A stretch of 64,000 nt of DNA, from NCBI RefSeq assembly GCF_918797505.1, contig NC_092793.1:69063660-69127659 (forward strand), given 5' to 3'. This DNA is from Bemisia tabaci. Its lineage: Eukaryota > Arthropoda > Insecta > Hemiptera > Aleyrodidae. Positions 9,840-21,061 of this stretch are shown here, in pieces. The translations under genes were made by a program, and so were the position numbers. Below the pieces are notes generated by a model. The model saw nothing but the letters and a program-made list of their open reading frames with translations. It was not told the origin of the DNA and did no database searches. Positions within the stretch are counted from its first letter, which is position 1, and each line of letters starts with the position of its first letter.

Positions 9840-12801
9840 ATTTTATTTATTTTTTTTTTAACAGTGACTTGGTCAATTTGATTCAGTTTACTTGGTACCG
9901 CAGCTCTGTCAAAGAGAGTAGGTAACGCGCGAGAGACGGAGATTCTGATTATTTCAAGTAGGGCCAGAAATACCTATTAAATGCAAATTATCGAAGTTTA
10001 ATTTTAAGTATTACAACATCGGTTCATCATTCTTTTCAGGTAGTAAGAGGCTGTGTTTTTATGGCGTTTTTTTTCGTCCGTGTGTGGGGACTTATGGATA
10101 AGCTTGTATCCCTCAAAAGCACATTGATGTTTAAGATTCCTTGCAAGTTGGGAAAATGTGTTTTCACTTTTTAATTCCATTATGTATAATCAATTCTGGG
10201 TCAGACCTGTAGTTTACTTCGAAATATGACGATTATTTTAAGCACTTAAATGGAAACTCCATTGTTCGTGCCACTGATGCTTAAATTTTTTTTTGCTTTT
10301 GTCCATTCACATTTCCACCTCGTTAAGGAAAAATGAAGGATAAATATTCAAGACGTGCCAAATTTCTTCTAATTAAAAGCACTTTCTGACAATCGTGCGA
10401 ATATTTTATCTTATTTTTTTTATTTTTTTATTATTTATTTATTGATCATTTATAGTGAACCTCCCCTACACAGGAATTATACACTTTGCTTATGAACTAA
10501 AAAACAGGTGAGTGTATAGACGACCGAGCAGTCTATACCTTTTCTAAAAATTAAACAACTGTTTTAATAGAATTTGAATTTTTTCTTACATAATTCGGAA
10601 AATTGTATTTCCAATGTACCTGGAAATTTCAGGGAAAACCTTGAAAAATAATTATTCTCAAATATCAATATCCTTGAGGGGAAAATTCGTGGGATCAGTG
10701 GGAGGGGGGAGGGGATGTTGAAAGCTCATGTAGCGTTTCTCCATGGCAAAGCAAATTTGGCAATTGCAGTAGCCGGCGCAAACTGATGCAGTCACAAGTT
10801 GCACCCTCGCACGTCGAACCCTCCGCCGCCGCGCCCAGTTATTGCAGCTCAATACCGGCGATGCCAGATTTGCTGTGACTTCTGAATTTCTTCCGTGACC
10901 AATGTAGAGGATGCAGCTTATTCTGCATAAATTTGTTAAGGTGCTCCTCCCTATGCAAATGACCGACTCGGCTTTCCACGGTCGCCATTATTGTACATGG
11001 AGGAAATTAATTCGGCTGATGGATTCTACCGCCTAAATTCGCCCTGCTTTTCGTGTCACGTAGTTTATTGAGTCTCATTTTTCCGTACCTAGATATTTGA
11101 GAAGACAATTTGTCATCGGGAGCAGCCGTCTCCTCCCTGGTCGCTAGATGGCAATGCATATTGATAATATTATTTCTGAAAAATGTATTCACTGAATTCT
11201 TAAAACAAAGTTAAGAAACCCCAAAAATAAATAAAATGAAATAAACTTGACGGCACTACTTTAAAATCTCCCGTGAGTAGTATTTTTCAATTGTAGCGAT
11301 GACCGCTAGAGATTACTTTTAAAAATTTGAAGAAAAAAAATTGTGATGAATTCAGTTTTTACAAAACTCTGCTCGAGAATCTTTTAAGTAAAATGTACGT
11401 AAAAGTGTCTTGAAAAAGCTACTAATTTCTTTAAGACATTTTTCACATATATGTTTCAGATGCTTAAAAGTTAAAGTGGATTTTTTAGGGTTTTTTCAAA
11501 ACACCTTTTCTACTCAAAGCCTTTTTTAAATTTTACTGAAAAAATCCCATAGGAGTGTATCTTGAAACTTACATTCTAACTGTAATTTTCGGAGTTGTCA
11601 TTTCAAAAATTAGAGGTATTTTAAAACCGCTTATTTCCTCTATTTTTCCGAGTGTAAAAAATAACAATTTAAGCACATGCAAATTTAGAGGTATACCAAT
11701 CGCATTGGAACGGTGATACCATACAAATTATCAATGTACTATGATGATGTCATTCAAACAGCGAATCAGAATACAATTCAAATCTTGGGGTGTATCTAGT
11801 CCCGAATTTGATAAGATAAAGCTTACAGAGCTACTACCATGGATACACCATTATTGTTATTCTTTTCTCGGTGGTTGAAACTATTTTGGTTTCAGTACAA
11901 CCAATCCAACTGTGAGGATGCTACGGTGCAACTCTTTTACGTAAGGTTGTACCAGGGCCTGAATCTGCAGCTATGGCAACATTCACGGTTTTTCCTCTGA
12001 ATGCTTTGAGAGTAAAATTTACGTAATCTCTTATACCAAGAACTCTGGCTGAATAGTGTCGGAGTAAAAGAAACTATAGCTTCTGTAATGTTTAATTGCA
12101 AGTCTCACCTAAAATTGCAGTTTGACTTTTCTAGTTTCTTTAGTGGTACTTAACAGTTTTTGCAGTTTTGGTAAAAATGCAGCACTGTGACCATGAAGAA
12201 AATGTTGTTACCTTTTAAGTATATTACAAAAATAAAGCTAACATGACAGATGCTATGTTTGGTCATTACAACGTTTCGATCGTTTGACTCAAAAGTGTGT
12301 GATCTAAACGCACTTCATGTGAAGCTTCATAAGTTTTCGGTTGATCCAATGCAACGCGCTGAGTTGGCTACTTTTACCCGACGCGAGGGTTGTATCGTAT
12401 CAACACAAGATTGTGCTAGATAAATTCAAATTGTGCCTGGGGAATAGAATTTTGAGTCAAACCAATGAAATGTTGTGTTGATCAAAAGTCGCTACGTTGA
12501 ATGGATGTCTATTCACTCTATTATTTGTTAAATTGAGACTTGTGAACACAGTAACTGAAAATAAAACTTCAAGTTAAGCAAAAAACCAACCATGAGCAAA
12601 AAAACTACACTGAGCCTGCTACACAAAATATATAAAGCCAACTGAGTTGACATTCCATCAATAAAGTTGCACACAACATCACATTGAACATATATAAAAT
12701 TTATAAAATCCATTTCTTGACAAAACGTGGTCCGTATAGCTCATTTTCGAATTATACCGCTTCCGTCGGCTATTATCTCTTATTTGTTAACTAGCGAAAT
12801 G
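9840..12801. other. 3 kb with no gene or repeat recognised
   Basis: AT-rich sequence with only short shadow frames. A GC-richer patch around 10750-10870 has an open minus-strand frame without recognisable features. I see no paired repeats and no conserved exon signals. Probably intergenic or intronic. Confidence 0.45.
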
Positions 12802-12821
12802 CCCGTGACTGGAATCACGGG
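12802..12821. repeat. 7 bp perfect hairpin
   Basis: CCCGTGA, six-base loop, TCACGGG, flanked by CTAG on both sides. It may be the terminus of a retroelement, since similar GCCCGTG...CACGGG hairpins flank some elements, but nothing nearby confirms this. Confidence 0.3.
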
Positions 12822-12953
12822 TCTAGAGGCCGCTAAAATATCTATAACCCCGAAAAAATTGTGGTAGGGGAGCAAGACATGGCATAAAAAAATGATAAAA
12901 TCGATAGAAAAATGAGTTGAGGGGAGAGGGTGATGCAGCTAGAAAAATGAGCT

Positions 12954-12966
12954 GGGGGGGGGGGGG
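12954..12966 (+). repeat. 13 G homopolymer
   Basis: Uninterrupted G run in AT-rich surroundings, followed by A-rich low-complexity sequence near 13020-13060. Confidence 0.8.
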
Positions 12967-13141
12967 TTAGAATAAATGCTGGCAAAAAAATTAGAACTAA
13001 CCTAGCAAGGATTTATTTAAAAAAAAAATGAAAAAAAAAAATAAAAAAGAAATTGAAATAAAACATCAGCTGATAGCAAACAAAGGTTACCAAGGAAACC
13101 AAGGAATGGAACTTTCATAAAAACAGATTAGTGAAAAACAG

Positions 13142-13160
13142 CGTAAGTGGGACACTTACG
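13142..13160. repeat. 8 bp perfect hairpin, 3 base loop
   Basis: CGTAAGTG, GGA, CACTTACG. Isolated; no function is inferred. Confidence 0.4.
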
Positions 13161-14119
13161 TTAATTACCATTTATAAGCAAACGGTAAATGCGATTTAAC
13201 CGAAAATCTATACAGTTCTTCATTAGATCAAAATGGACAAAATTACAAAATTTGAGACAGATAACGTAAATCTAACGATAGTTATCGTGAACGAAAGAAT
13301 TGCTGACATAGATCCGGTAACTATTATAGGTGGGATGGTCAGTTTGCCTAGAGAAGGGTGCTAAAAAACTTTATCCTACATGAGCAAATATTCTCACAAA
13401 CTGCTTACCGCGTATAACTTGTCGAACAGTTTCAAGCATTTGTATACTATTTATTTCTTATTATTACAAAAACGGGAAAAATGATTCAAAACGATTAATC
13501 CCTAGGTGGTTTTGGACCTCCATGTTTAGAGATGCCACATTCAGGTAGAGGAGGGCTAAAGCAAGAGAGAGGGTCCCTTCACCCTTACCGGGAATGCAAA
13601 TATGAGGCAAAAAATCGCCTTTATCATAGGCAGTATGACTTCAATTAAGAAGAGAATACATTGGGTTTCAGTCTTCTGAGTTTGAAACTCTGTAAAAATC
13701 CGCACAAAAACTGTTGTTAAGTTCTCAAAAGTTTCAGCTGACATGCCTGTAAATAGCTAAACTCAAAATGTATAATTCTTCTAAAGAGAAAAAGAGACAA
13801 ATTCATGCGTGGAGTTCCTCTCACTGGACGATTCATCTCTTCATCCTTACTTCTTGATCTGATATTCAGCTCAATGTCAATCATCAGAGCAACAAATATG
13901 TGCATTTATAGGAGTTCGCAAAACTCTGGCGTAAAGATCAGTGAGGGCACAATAAGACACTTAAATTTTGTTTGGATTGCAACACGTGTGTGCACATCCA
14001 CCCAGTACGAACAGTTGTTTATCAAGGGGCTGCCATAGGACGAGAATCATCAGAGGCGAGAGTGCGCCACTTGGACTACACTTCGCAATGAGGAAATACA
14101 ATATGTGGCTAATCGGCAA

Positions 14120-14213
14120 AAACTTGTATGGGCGTAGGAAAACTAATGGCACATACGTCGTTTCTAAACCGAGCCAGGTTTTGTAGTTTCAGATCGCAAA
14201 ATGTAGTCCAATT
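14120..14213 (-). mobile_element. Diverged copy of the 7298-7441 MITE
   Basis: Read on the minus strand, this contains 'acgacgtatgtgccattagt' and 'ggactacattttgcgatctg', matching the core and arm of the 7.3 kb element. It abuts the next MITE directly at 14214. Confidence 0.5.
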
Positions 14214-14329
14214 CTGCCGAGCTAAGGAAGAACGCCGTATGAAAATTCGAGAGTTGCCTGATTTCCTTCAATAAAATGTATATTTTTGAGGAAATATATA
14301 AATATTTTTCCTTGACATTTTCAGGGACT
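14214..14329. mobile_element. MITE, 'CTGCCGTGCTAAGGAAGAAC' family, cut by the gap
   Basis: It begins CTGCCGAGCTAAGGAAGAAC, then GCCGTATG, then the family body (TTCCTTCAATAAAATGTATA). It runs into the N gap; the sequence after the gap does not resume the element. Full copies elsewhere measure about 240-320 bp. Confidence 0.65.
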
Positions 14330-14829
14330 NNNNNNNNNNNNNNNNNNNNNNNNNNNNNNNNNNNNNNNNNNNNNNNNNNNNNNNNNNNNNNNNNNNNNNN
14401 NNNNNNNNNNNNNNNNNNNNNNNNNNNNNNNNNNNNNNNNNNNNNNNNNNNNNNNNNNNNNNNNNNNNNNNNNNNNNNNNNNNNNNNNNNNNNNNNNNNN
14501 NNNNNNNNNNNNNNNNNNNNNNNNNNNNNNNNNNNNNNNNNNNNNNNNNNNNNNNNNNNNNNNNNNNNNNNNNNNNNNNNNNNNNNNNNNNNNNNNNNNN
14601 NNNNNNNNNNNNNNNNNNNNNNNNNNNNNNNNNNNNNNNNNNNNNNNNNNNNNNNNNNNNNNNNNNNNNNNNNNNNNNNNNNNNNNNNNNNNNNNNNNNN
14701 NNNNNNNNNNNNNNNNNNNNNNNNNNNNNNNNNNNNNNNNNNNNNNNNNNNNNNNNNNNNNNNNNNNNNNNNNNNNNNNNNNNNNNNNNNNNNNNNNNNN
14801 NNNNNNNNNNNNNNNNNNNNNNNNNNNNN
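14330..14829. other. Assembly gap of exactly 500 N
   Basis: The round length suggests a placeholder and not a measured distance. Frames reported across it are meaningless. Confidence 0.98.
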
Positions 14830-15987
14830 TTTCATTTTTCATGTAGTCTTCTTTCTCTACGAAAAGGCTTCTCAGTTGAATAGGTATATATTTTGTGTGC
14901 AACAAACTCATGTTTTTTCCCTTTGTGCGCAACGCTTCAATTGGAGCTTCCATTTTTCCGCGTAAAAGAGAGATCTGCTGCAGGAAAATAGAGCAAAATA
15001 AGAACTTTACAAAGCGAGGTACGTGTTTTTCGACTTATTTACCATCGATATGTACGAAGAGCGCTAACTCTCTGTTTTGTATCAATTTCAATAAATTTAG
15101 ATGCTCTCCAAAGCCCTGAGGGCAACATTTCATGCAAAACTTCGGCGGGTGCAGCGCGGTGTGAGACCACCCTCCCTCGCCCGCGAAAGGGCTCAGTTAT
15201 TTTTGAGGTAGGACAAGCGAGCGCTCACAAACGCTGCGCTTCCCGCGGAAAAAGTAAACAGTTGTAGCAGCTTGTCGGAATATCTGCGCTTTATTAAAAA
15301 TAAAGTTTGCCCGCGTTACCAGAAGCGCGGAGTAGTGCAAAACGCCCGCTTATCATGACCGTGTTCCAGGACAATATCCTGCCACTCAACCCCTTTCTCT
15401 CTCTCCGGTTATTTTCGACGTTTTACCATTTCTCTCCTTGTCGTATCCCAGCCGGTTTTCGAGAGGGATACAAATTCTTGTTTTCCGAACAAAAATGTCC
15501 ATTTCTTCATAACAAAGACAATCATAGAATGGTCGTGTGAGATTAAAAGTGACATAAAGTATAATGGAATAGAATAAATATGTTGTAGCATCTTATATTT
15601 AGGTGCAAATGAAGCATTTGCAGGTGTCTGAAATTTTGTGAACGTCATGTTTAAAATGAAACTGCTAAGAGAGCTGAGCACGAAGATATCCTTGGTTTCA
15701 AAATTGAACAATTATTAATGGAAATATGACAAAATGATCCTCTCTGCTAAAATACATAATGTGTTTAAATGGAGAATGCCGCCAGATTAAGTCACATTTT
15801 TTCACTTTTAAATCTATTTTGCTACGATTTCTTGCATTAGAAAAAAATTATGAAAAATACTCAGTCAAGTCAAGTAACCCTCAAGCAATACAATTTTTGT
15901 GTGCAAATTGTCCTTCGCTTAATAATATTGAAGACCTCTCTTCTTTGCGACTTCAGGTCAATATGCGTCCGAACTTGAACTCAGGCT
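14830..15987. other. No gene recognised; GC-rich patch
   Basis: Mostly AT-rich. A GC-rich patch around 15140-15340 includes GGGTGCAGCGCGGTGTGAG and CGCTTCCCGCGG. It lies 3' of the 15988-16212 minus-strand gene and could be unrelated regulatory sequence. Confidence 0.35.
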
Positions 15988-16212
15988 TTAACCCGAGCTG
16001 GAACTTGAACTCGAAGAGGATGACATCACAACAGAACCATCGTCACTCTTCTTGCTAAACACCATCATCGTCATATTGTCTCCATGTGCTGATGCATTTG
16101 CTCCGTCCACACCGATTGAGGCAGGCGCAGCGGCACTTGGCTGGCCGATGTAGATTGTCAGGGTGAGCATTGCGACAGCCAGGAAAATCGCACGGTTGGG
16201 AACGATCCGCAT
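15988..16212 (-). CDS. Small secreted peptide with a ten-serine tail
   Basis: A 74-residue minus-strand frame. Residues 1-28 form a signal peptide: basic MRIVPNR, hydrophobic AIFLAVAMLTLTIYI, then GQPSAAA as cleavage region. The mature part (about 46 residues) begins APASIGVDGANASAHG, contains an NMT glycosylation-type site and a KK pair, and ends in ten serines and a glycine. All six serine codons are used in the tail, so it is not a triplet-repeat expansion and serine itself seems to be maintained. A pyrimidine-rich tract ending CTCCCAG lies 16 bases upstream of the ATG, so this looks like exon 2 of a gene with a 5' UTR intron. The start context ACCAATATG matches the gene at 8027. Family unknown; secretion is the only supported inference. 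Confidence 0.6.
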   Translation of the reverse strand: MRIVPNRAIFLAVAMLTLTIYIGQPSAAAPASIGVDGANASAHGDNMTMMVFSKKSDDGSVVMSSSSSSSSSSG

Positions 16213-16228
16213 ATTGGTCTCTCTTGAT

Positions 16229-16245
16229 CTGGGAGAATGAAAGAG
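16229..16245 (-). promoter_or_regulatory. Putative 3' splice acceptor before the serine-tail peptide
   Basis: On the minus strand the sequence reads CTTTCATTCTCCCAG, then ATCAAGAGAGACCAAT and the ATG. A good pyrimidine tract followed by CAG, consistent with a short 5' UTR piece in the coding exon. The upstream exon was not identified. Confidence 0.45.
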
Positions 16246-16392
16246 CATTACGAAAGTATTCTTGGAAAAAGTACAAATCGACGGTGGGACTGCAAAAATG
16301 CGTAACTCGATCGTGGTGTTTCGAATTCGCTGCTGAGGAGCAGAGCAACAGAGGTGTTTCATTTTTCAAAAAGAGACCAAACCAATAGAATG

Positions 16393-16550
16393 GCTTGAAA
16401 TTTTCACAAAGTGTTCTTCACATAGAGAGGAAAAATCATCGAAATTTTCAAGGAATAACGCCTAATAATTTCCCACGTAGAAAATGAAGTATGGCCAGAA
16501 GTCTGCAACGCCGTCGAGAAACGCATCTATGCAGTTTCACCGTCGCTGTG
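16393..16550. mobile_element. Truncated 'ATCGATGG' family MITE
   Basis: Only the right part of the family is visible: the 'gccagaagtctgcaacg' word, then GCAGTTTCACCGTCG. No matching left end is seen. Confidence 0.35.
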
Positions 16551-16701
16551 TAATCTACCCCGGGGAAACTGACCTTTAGCCGGGAGCGAGGGATTTTTCT
16601 CGAGTTGGGTTGAAAAATCGGATTTCGCGCGACAACTTGCCGGCAAATCCTTTAAAGTGCTCCAAAATGTAAATTGCGGGTGGTTTGGCTCATTTCTACA
16701 A

Positions 16702-17017
16702 GCTGATTATTGAAATTGATGGACAAAGTAGACAAAGGGAGAATGGAGCTATATCCTACCGATATCGTATCGTTGCAACGGGAGGTACAGACTCAGGGAC
16801 TAGGGAACTAGATGTGAGGTATCTTGTGGGTTAATGTTAGTTAAAATGAGCGCAATCGCGTCGCGATCAAGAGTCAAATGCTGTACAAACACGGCCTAAG
16901 TCTACTACTGACCTCTTTCGTCCATCGCAACCACCCGCTCCCTCCAATGGGATCGCCCAATTTTCTCGAATGGGTCTGCTTTGTCTATAGCAATGTCTAT
17001 AAATTTCAATAATCAGC
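16702..17017. mobile_element. MITE, 'GCTGATTATTGAAATTGATG' family, copy 1
   Basis: Termini are inverted: GCTGATTATTGAAATTGATG with GACAAAG words on the left, CTTTGTCTATAGC and TAAATTTCAATAATCAGC on the right. About 316 bp, no coding capacity. Other copies: 22676-22933, 46577-47000 and a fragment at 27360-27445. Confidence 0.65.
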
Positions 17018-17090
17018 CCGCTGTGGTAACAGAAGGCATGAAGTTTTGCCATTGTCGGCAATTGAGTGCCCTGTTGACATGGCGGCTTAA

Positions 17091-17337
17091 ATCGACGGTG
17101 AAAGTACGCAACCACGTAACTCGGTTTGTAACGTTTCAGATTTCCTTTCATACTTTATTTTTTTAAGGGAAAAGTATTCAACGACAATTTTTGAACATTT
17201 CCGTGATTTTTCTTCTCGAAGCGAAGAAAATTCTGCGAAAATTTCAAGGTATGATGTCGATTTGTCTCTTTTAAAAAGATTTATGACCAACGCAAACGGA
17301 ATACGCAGGAATGGCGAACTTTCACCATTGATATTCC
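17091..17337. mobile_element. Foldback MITE, 'ATCGATGG' family, copy 2
   Basis: The left end reads ATCGACGGTGAAAGTACGC and the right end reads CTTTCACCATTGATATTCC. It shares the 'caaccacgtaactcg' word and the body with the other copies. Confidence 0.6.
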
Positions 17338-18158
17338 TTGGTTTACTCGAACCTAGACCATTGTATACTAAAGTCACTTTACTCATGAATGGTTAGATTT
17401 TTAAACTATCTCAAGAACTGTAAGCATTAATAAAAACGCCGGGAAGGGTGATTAGCAGCTTATTCTCAATTTTCTAAAAGTATCAAGAGTTTTTGATATG
17501 TCAACTTTAACAAAACACTTCGGAGGGACTTATAAAAACTGAGAAATGTAACTGCGTTTAATTTACTCACCAAATGATGTGAAAGCACAAGGGGACACTA
17601 AGCTAGCGGAACAAAGATCCAACGGTTTTTATATCGTAGCTATGTACATTCTTGCAAAATTTCCTGCTTTTTTAAAGTCATTTTACATAAGAAAACGTTA
17701 AAATGTGGAGGTCAGTGTACTTCGCTCCTCAGATTTCCTCAGTCGAGAAAATTGCAGCAGCTGTAAAATATGTCAGTGTAGTTTAAAGATGGGAGAGTCA
17801 TTGAAACACCAAATTTAAACAATTGAATTGAAACAATCTGAAGCCTTCTGTTTTCAAAAAGCTCATCTCACCTACTTAGTATTTTTAAGTTCATTCATCG
17901 GTGAGGAAAAAGCTCTGAAATAAACAAATCCCTCGGATCTTATCATGATGGTCTAGAACGTGACTGCATTGTGTAGAGAGTCAACTCATTGTGTGCGCCA
18001 ACAAATGAAAATAGGTTTGTAAGCAAGGTTAACATTTCAGCTCAGAAAAGCTAACCAAGGATGAAATTTCGAACAAAGAAAGTATTTTTACGACTTCATT
18101 TGTTATCAAGGAGGAAAAAAATCACAAGGTTCTGGTAAATTACTAGTGTAATGTACCA
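17338..18158. other. No gene or repeat recognised
   Basis: AT-rich; no frame longer than chance. A partial 'ATCGATGG' left end is visible just beyond, near 18160-18235. Confidence 0.45.
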
Positions 18159-18238
18159 TACATATCGATGGTCAAAGTGCAAAGCAACGTATCTACAGTG
18201 CGATACTTCACAAATTATGCTTCATAGCTTAATTCATA

Positions 18239-18510
18239 CAGAATATTGATGGTGAAACTACAAGGATGCGTATCTCGATTTGCGGCGTTGTAGACTTCCT
18301 GTCATACTTTATTTTCTACATGGAAAACTACCGAATATCACTTTTTTAAAATTTCAGTGATTCGTCTTCCGTTCCGTGAAAAATATTCTGTAAAATCTTC
18401 AGGCCATGATGTTGGTTCTGTGTCTCCCTTTAAAAAATAAAATGGGATCGGAGATTTTAAAACACCTCAACTGCGATACACATTCTTGCAGTTTCACCAT
18501 CGATATTCTG
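18239..18510. mobile_element. Foldback MITE, 'ATCGATGG' family, copy 3
   Basis: It starts CAGAATATTGATGGTGAAAC and ends GTTTCACCATCGATATTCTG; the terminal arms match apart from one base in the outer 20. The internal 'cgtatctcgatttgcggcg' and 'acttcctgtcata' words are shared with other copies. Confidence 0.7.
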
Positions 18511-18760
18511 TATGAATTTCAAGCTATTAAATCGGCTTTTTTATGGATAAATAAAATATATTCCAGGTCTTAGACATTTTAAAGCACATTTCTTCCATCT
18601 TAAGGTTTGTCAGAATCGTATAATCTTTTCTTCCATGGATATTTTGGCAGTTACAAATAATTGCATTCCACCCTTAGAAGCTATTTTTGGAGTTAACCAG
18701 TTGAATTTTGCTCAAGTTTTGTAAAAATTGTTCTTGTTACGATGTTTCCATACTACTAGT

Positions 18761-19309
18761 TTGAAGCACCATTACGAATAAGACAAACGCAAACGAACAC
18801 AATACGGAAATAAAGCGAGGGAAAGGATGATTGTTAACGACGGCGCAGAGATACAACTATTCGTACTCGATGGACGTCCGTGCTGCATCTGAAAAATTGA
18901 AGGCGCCATGACGCGAAGCGTGAGCTCTCAATGCTCTACTATTTGCTGTCAATGAGGTGTCGCTCAGATTCGAGAGAAAAGTTTAAAAAAAGGCCCAAAC
19001 ACACCTCTCCTACCTTTGGCTGTGTTACTCACGTAGTGCTTGAAGCACCATTGCGAATAAAACAAACGAAAACAAACACAAAATGGAAATAAAGCTAGGA
19101 AAAGGATGCGCGTTTACGACGGCGCAGAGATACAACTATTCGTACTTGATGGGCGTCTGTGCTGCATCTGAAAAATTGAAGGCGCGATGACGCGAAGCGT
19201 GAGCTCTCAATGCGCTCTGCTGTATGCTGTCAATGAGGTGTCGCTCAGATTCGGGGGAAAAGTTTAAAAAGAGGCCCGAATACGTCTTTCTTGTCTTCGG
19301 CTGTGTTGA
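18761..19309 (+). repeat. Two tandem units of a 275-280 bp repeat
   Basis: Unit 1 (18761-19039) and unit 2 (19040-19309) both start TTGAAGCACCATT or its near match and share 'gacggcgcagagatacaact', 'attcgtacttgatgg' type words, 'gaaggcgc' and 'gtgtcgctcagattcg'. Related units occur at 27964-28515 and 37851-38441, also in the same head-to-tail order. No terminal inverted repeat or tail is seen, so this behaves like a dispersed short satellite. Confidence 0.75.
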
Positions 19310-19341
19310 TACTCGTCCTTTTTTATTTTTTCAGGTTCTTG

Positions 19342-19358
19342 TCTGATTCTTTTTTAGG
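19342..19358 (+). promoter_or_regulatory. Putative 3' splice acceptor
   Basis: TGTCTGATTCTTTTTTAG follows a second T-rich stretch ending TTTTTTCAG at 19334. Either could be the acceptor for an exon containing the 19437 frame. Confidence 0.35.
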
Positions 19359-19436
19359 GTGGATTTGCAGACCAACGTCTTAAAGTCGTGTGAACCGCAG
19401 CACAGGCTCTGTTCTAATAGAAATAATGGTGCTTGG

Positions 19437-19640
19437 ATGCGTCTCGTGGCTTTGATTTTTATGTTTTCTTTATTTTCGGAAGTCTGTCGGTCACTTCAAT
19501 ACGTTCAATTTTGCAATTTTTACTCTGTACAATTAATAAAATTTGAACCTGAAAATAGCGTAAATTTATGCCAAAATTTTCTGAACTCCTCTCCACGTAG
19601 GGGATGCCCTACCAGGAAATATCACATTACTTCCCTTTAA
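19437..19640 (+). CDS. Possible small secreted peptide
   Basis: A 67-residue frame from the ATG at 19437. Residues 1-19 (MRLVALIFMFSLFSEVCRS) look like a signal peptide. The mature part of about 48 residues has three cysteines and begins LQYVQFCNFYSVQ. A splice-acceptor-like tract lies 80 bases upstream. An upstream out-of-frame ATG at 19426 and the lack of a nearby poly(A) signal weaken the case. The hydrophobic start may be chance in AT-rich DNA. Unknown family. Confidence 0.28.
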   Translation: MRLVALIFMFSLFSEVCRSLQYVQFCNFYSVQLIKFEPENSVNLCQNFLNSSPRRGCPTRKYHITSL

Positions 19641-19796
19641 CCAGCCAAGGGTCTACGCACTCAGATGCGAGCCAGTCCGACCCTGCTTCCATGGTCCATT
19701 TCCAGAGCTATAATATCGAACTGTATTCAAGGTTGGCATCTATTTTATGATGATATGTTGAAGTTTCCTTAATGCTCCCTTAAATCACAATCAAAA

Positions 19797-20054
19797 TCAT
19801 ATCGACGGTAAAACCACCAGACCACGTATCTTGTTTGCAGTGTTTAGAAATCCCCACTCCCATTCTATTTTTTTGGTGGAGAACAAATCAATATCATTCT
19901 TTGATGTTTTCACAGAGTTTTCGTCGTTCAAAGAAGAAAATTCATGGAAGGTTTCAAGAATTGACGTCGAGTAGTTTTCTAATTTGAAAAATAATGTATG
20001 ACAGGAAGTCCGCATCGTCGCAAACCGAGGTAAGTGGTCTGGTAGTGTACTCGA
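19797..20054. mobile_element. Foldback MITE, 'ATCGATGG' family, copy 4
   Basis: The left end reads TCATATCGACGGTAAAACCA and the right side has 'gcaaaccgaggtaagtggtc'. Shared words include 'ggagaacaaatcaatatca' and 'tatgacaggaagtc'. The right terminus is degraded. Confidence 0.6.
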
Positions 20055-20229
20055 TTTGTGGTGTCTTAGGGATGGGAGCTGTCCAAGAAATGAACCACCC
20101 TAAACTGGAGGGCTGGCTCGGGGGCTGGCGCATAGTTTTCGAAGAAAGCTGCTGATGTGAAAACTACCGAGCGCCAAAAAAGGAGAGTACTCATGCAAAC
20201 GCACTCGAGGGAAGGTCAAGGCGTGTCTT

Positions 20230-20506
20230 TTATTAATTGACCCATTTGCTGACCCCGGGGCTGGAGCTGAGTGTCGGCGCATGCTGCATGGCTCCGGGGG
20301 AGCGGGGAAGGGCTAGAGGCGCGTCGCGGCGCGCGGGCCGGCCGATCCCTACTCACTCCAGTCGAATGTGTGCGTCCTTGACGCGGAGTTGTGCTTTCAG
20401 ACGACGCCGTTGCCCTGGAAACCGCGCGGGTTTTTCGAAAATGTCGAGCGCTTTTTGTGGATTACGCTTCCCGCCTCCTGCAGTTTGACGTTCCTTCCTG
20501 GTGAGT
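20230..20506 (+). promoter_or_regulatory. GC-rich island, candidate promoter and first exon
   Basis: A CpG-rich block, quite unlike its flanks. It contains GTTGCCCTGGAAACC at 20409-20423, which fits the RFX X-box pattern (GTNRCC, spacer, RGYAAC) with one mismatch. A strong splice donor (CCTGGTGAGT) follows at about 20497-20506. An initiator-like CACTCCAGTC lies near 20355. The 83-codon frame inside (20237-20488) is Arg/Pro-rich and probably only reflects composition. A non-coding first exon on the plus strand is my reading; no downstream exon is identified. Confidence 0.35.
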
Positions 20507-21061
20507 CTCATCCCTTCGAATCCGAGAATGTTCCGGCCGGAAAATAAGATAAATTAAAAAAGGAATTAACGGAATTTGGAAGGCCGGAGTTCCTGTGAAC
20601 AAAAATATACCAGGGTCCTATTCATAGTCATTCTTTAAACAGCTCTTCAGAAGGCCCAATTTGGTTTGGTGATTGAGGGTAGTTTGAGGTAGCCCTTAAA
20701 ATAACATAAAAAAGTCAATTTTTGTCAACCTCGAGTAAAATGCAGCAGTGCGACTTAGGAAATTGGATTACAATGATTTGCCACCGCAAAAGGCTCAGAA
20801 TATATAGGAAAAAATTCGAAAATTTTGGTGTGACCCTAAAAAGGCAGAACCTACCGAAAAATTCACACAACTTGCGGCACAATATTATCTTCCGTATTTT
20901 GTATTTTATTAGTGGTAAATTACCAACCTTAAAAGGGTTTAACCCTTTTGAGGACCCATTTACAAGGTTATACTGTTGAATTGTACTCGCGATTTTAAAA
21001 ACATGTCATTTTCATGATGCTTTGCTAAGGATCTTCTTAAACCTCCCTAAATCCCACCCTA
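20507..21061. other. No gene recognised; first intron if the donor is real
   Basis: AT-rich with short frames only. Confidence 0.4.

Noticed and set aside
14164..14965. Frames of more than 200 codons around 14.2-14.9 kb
   Set aside because: They run through 500 N.
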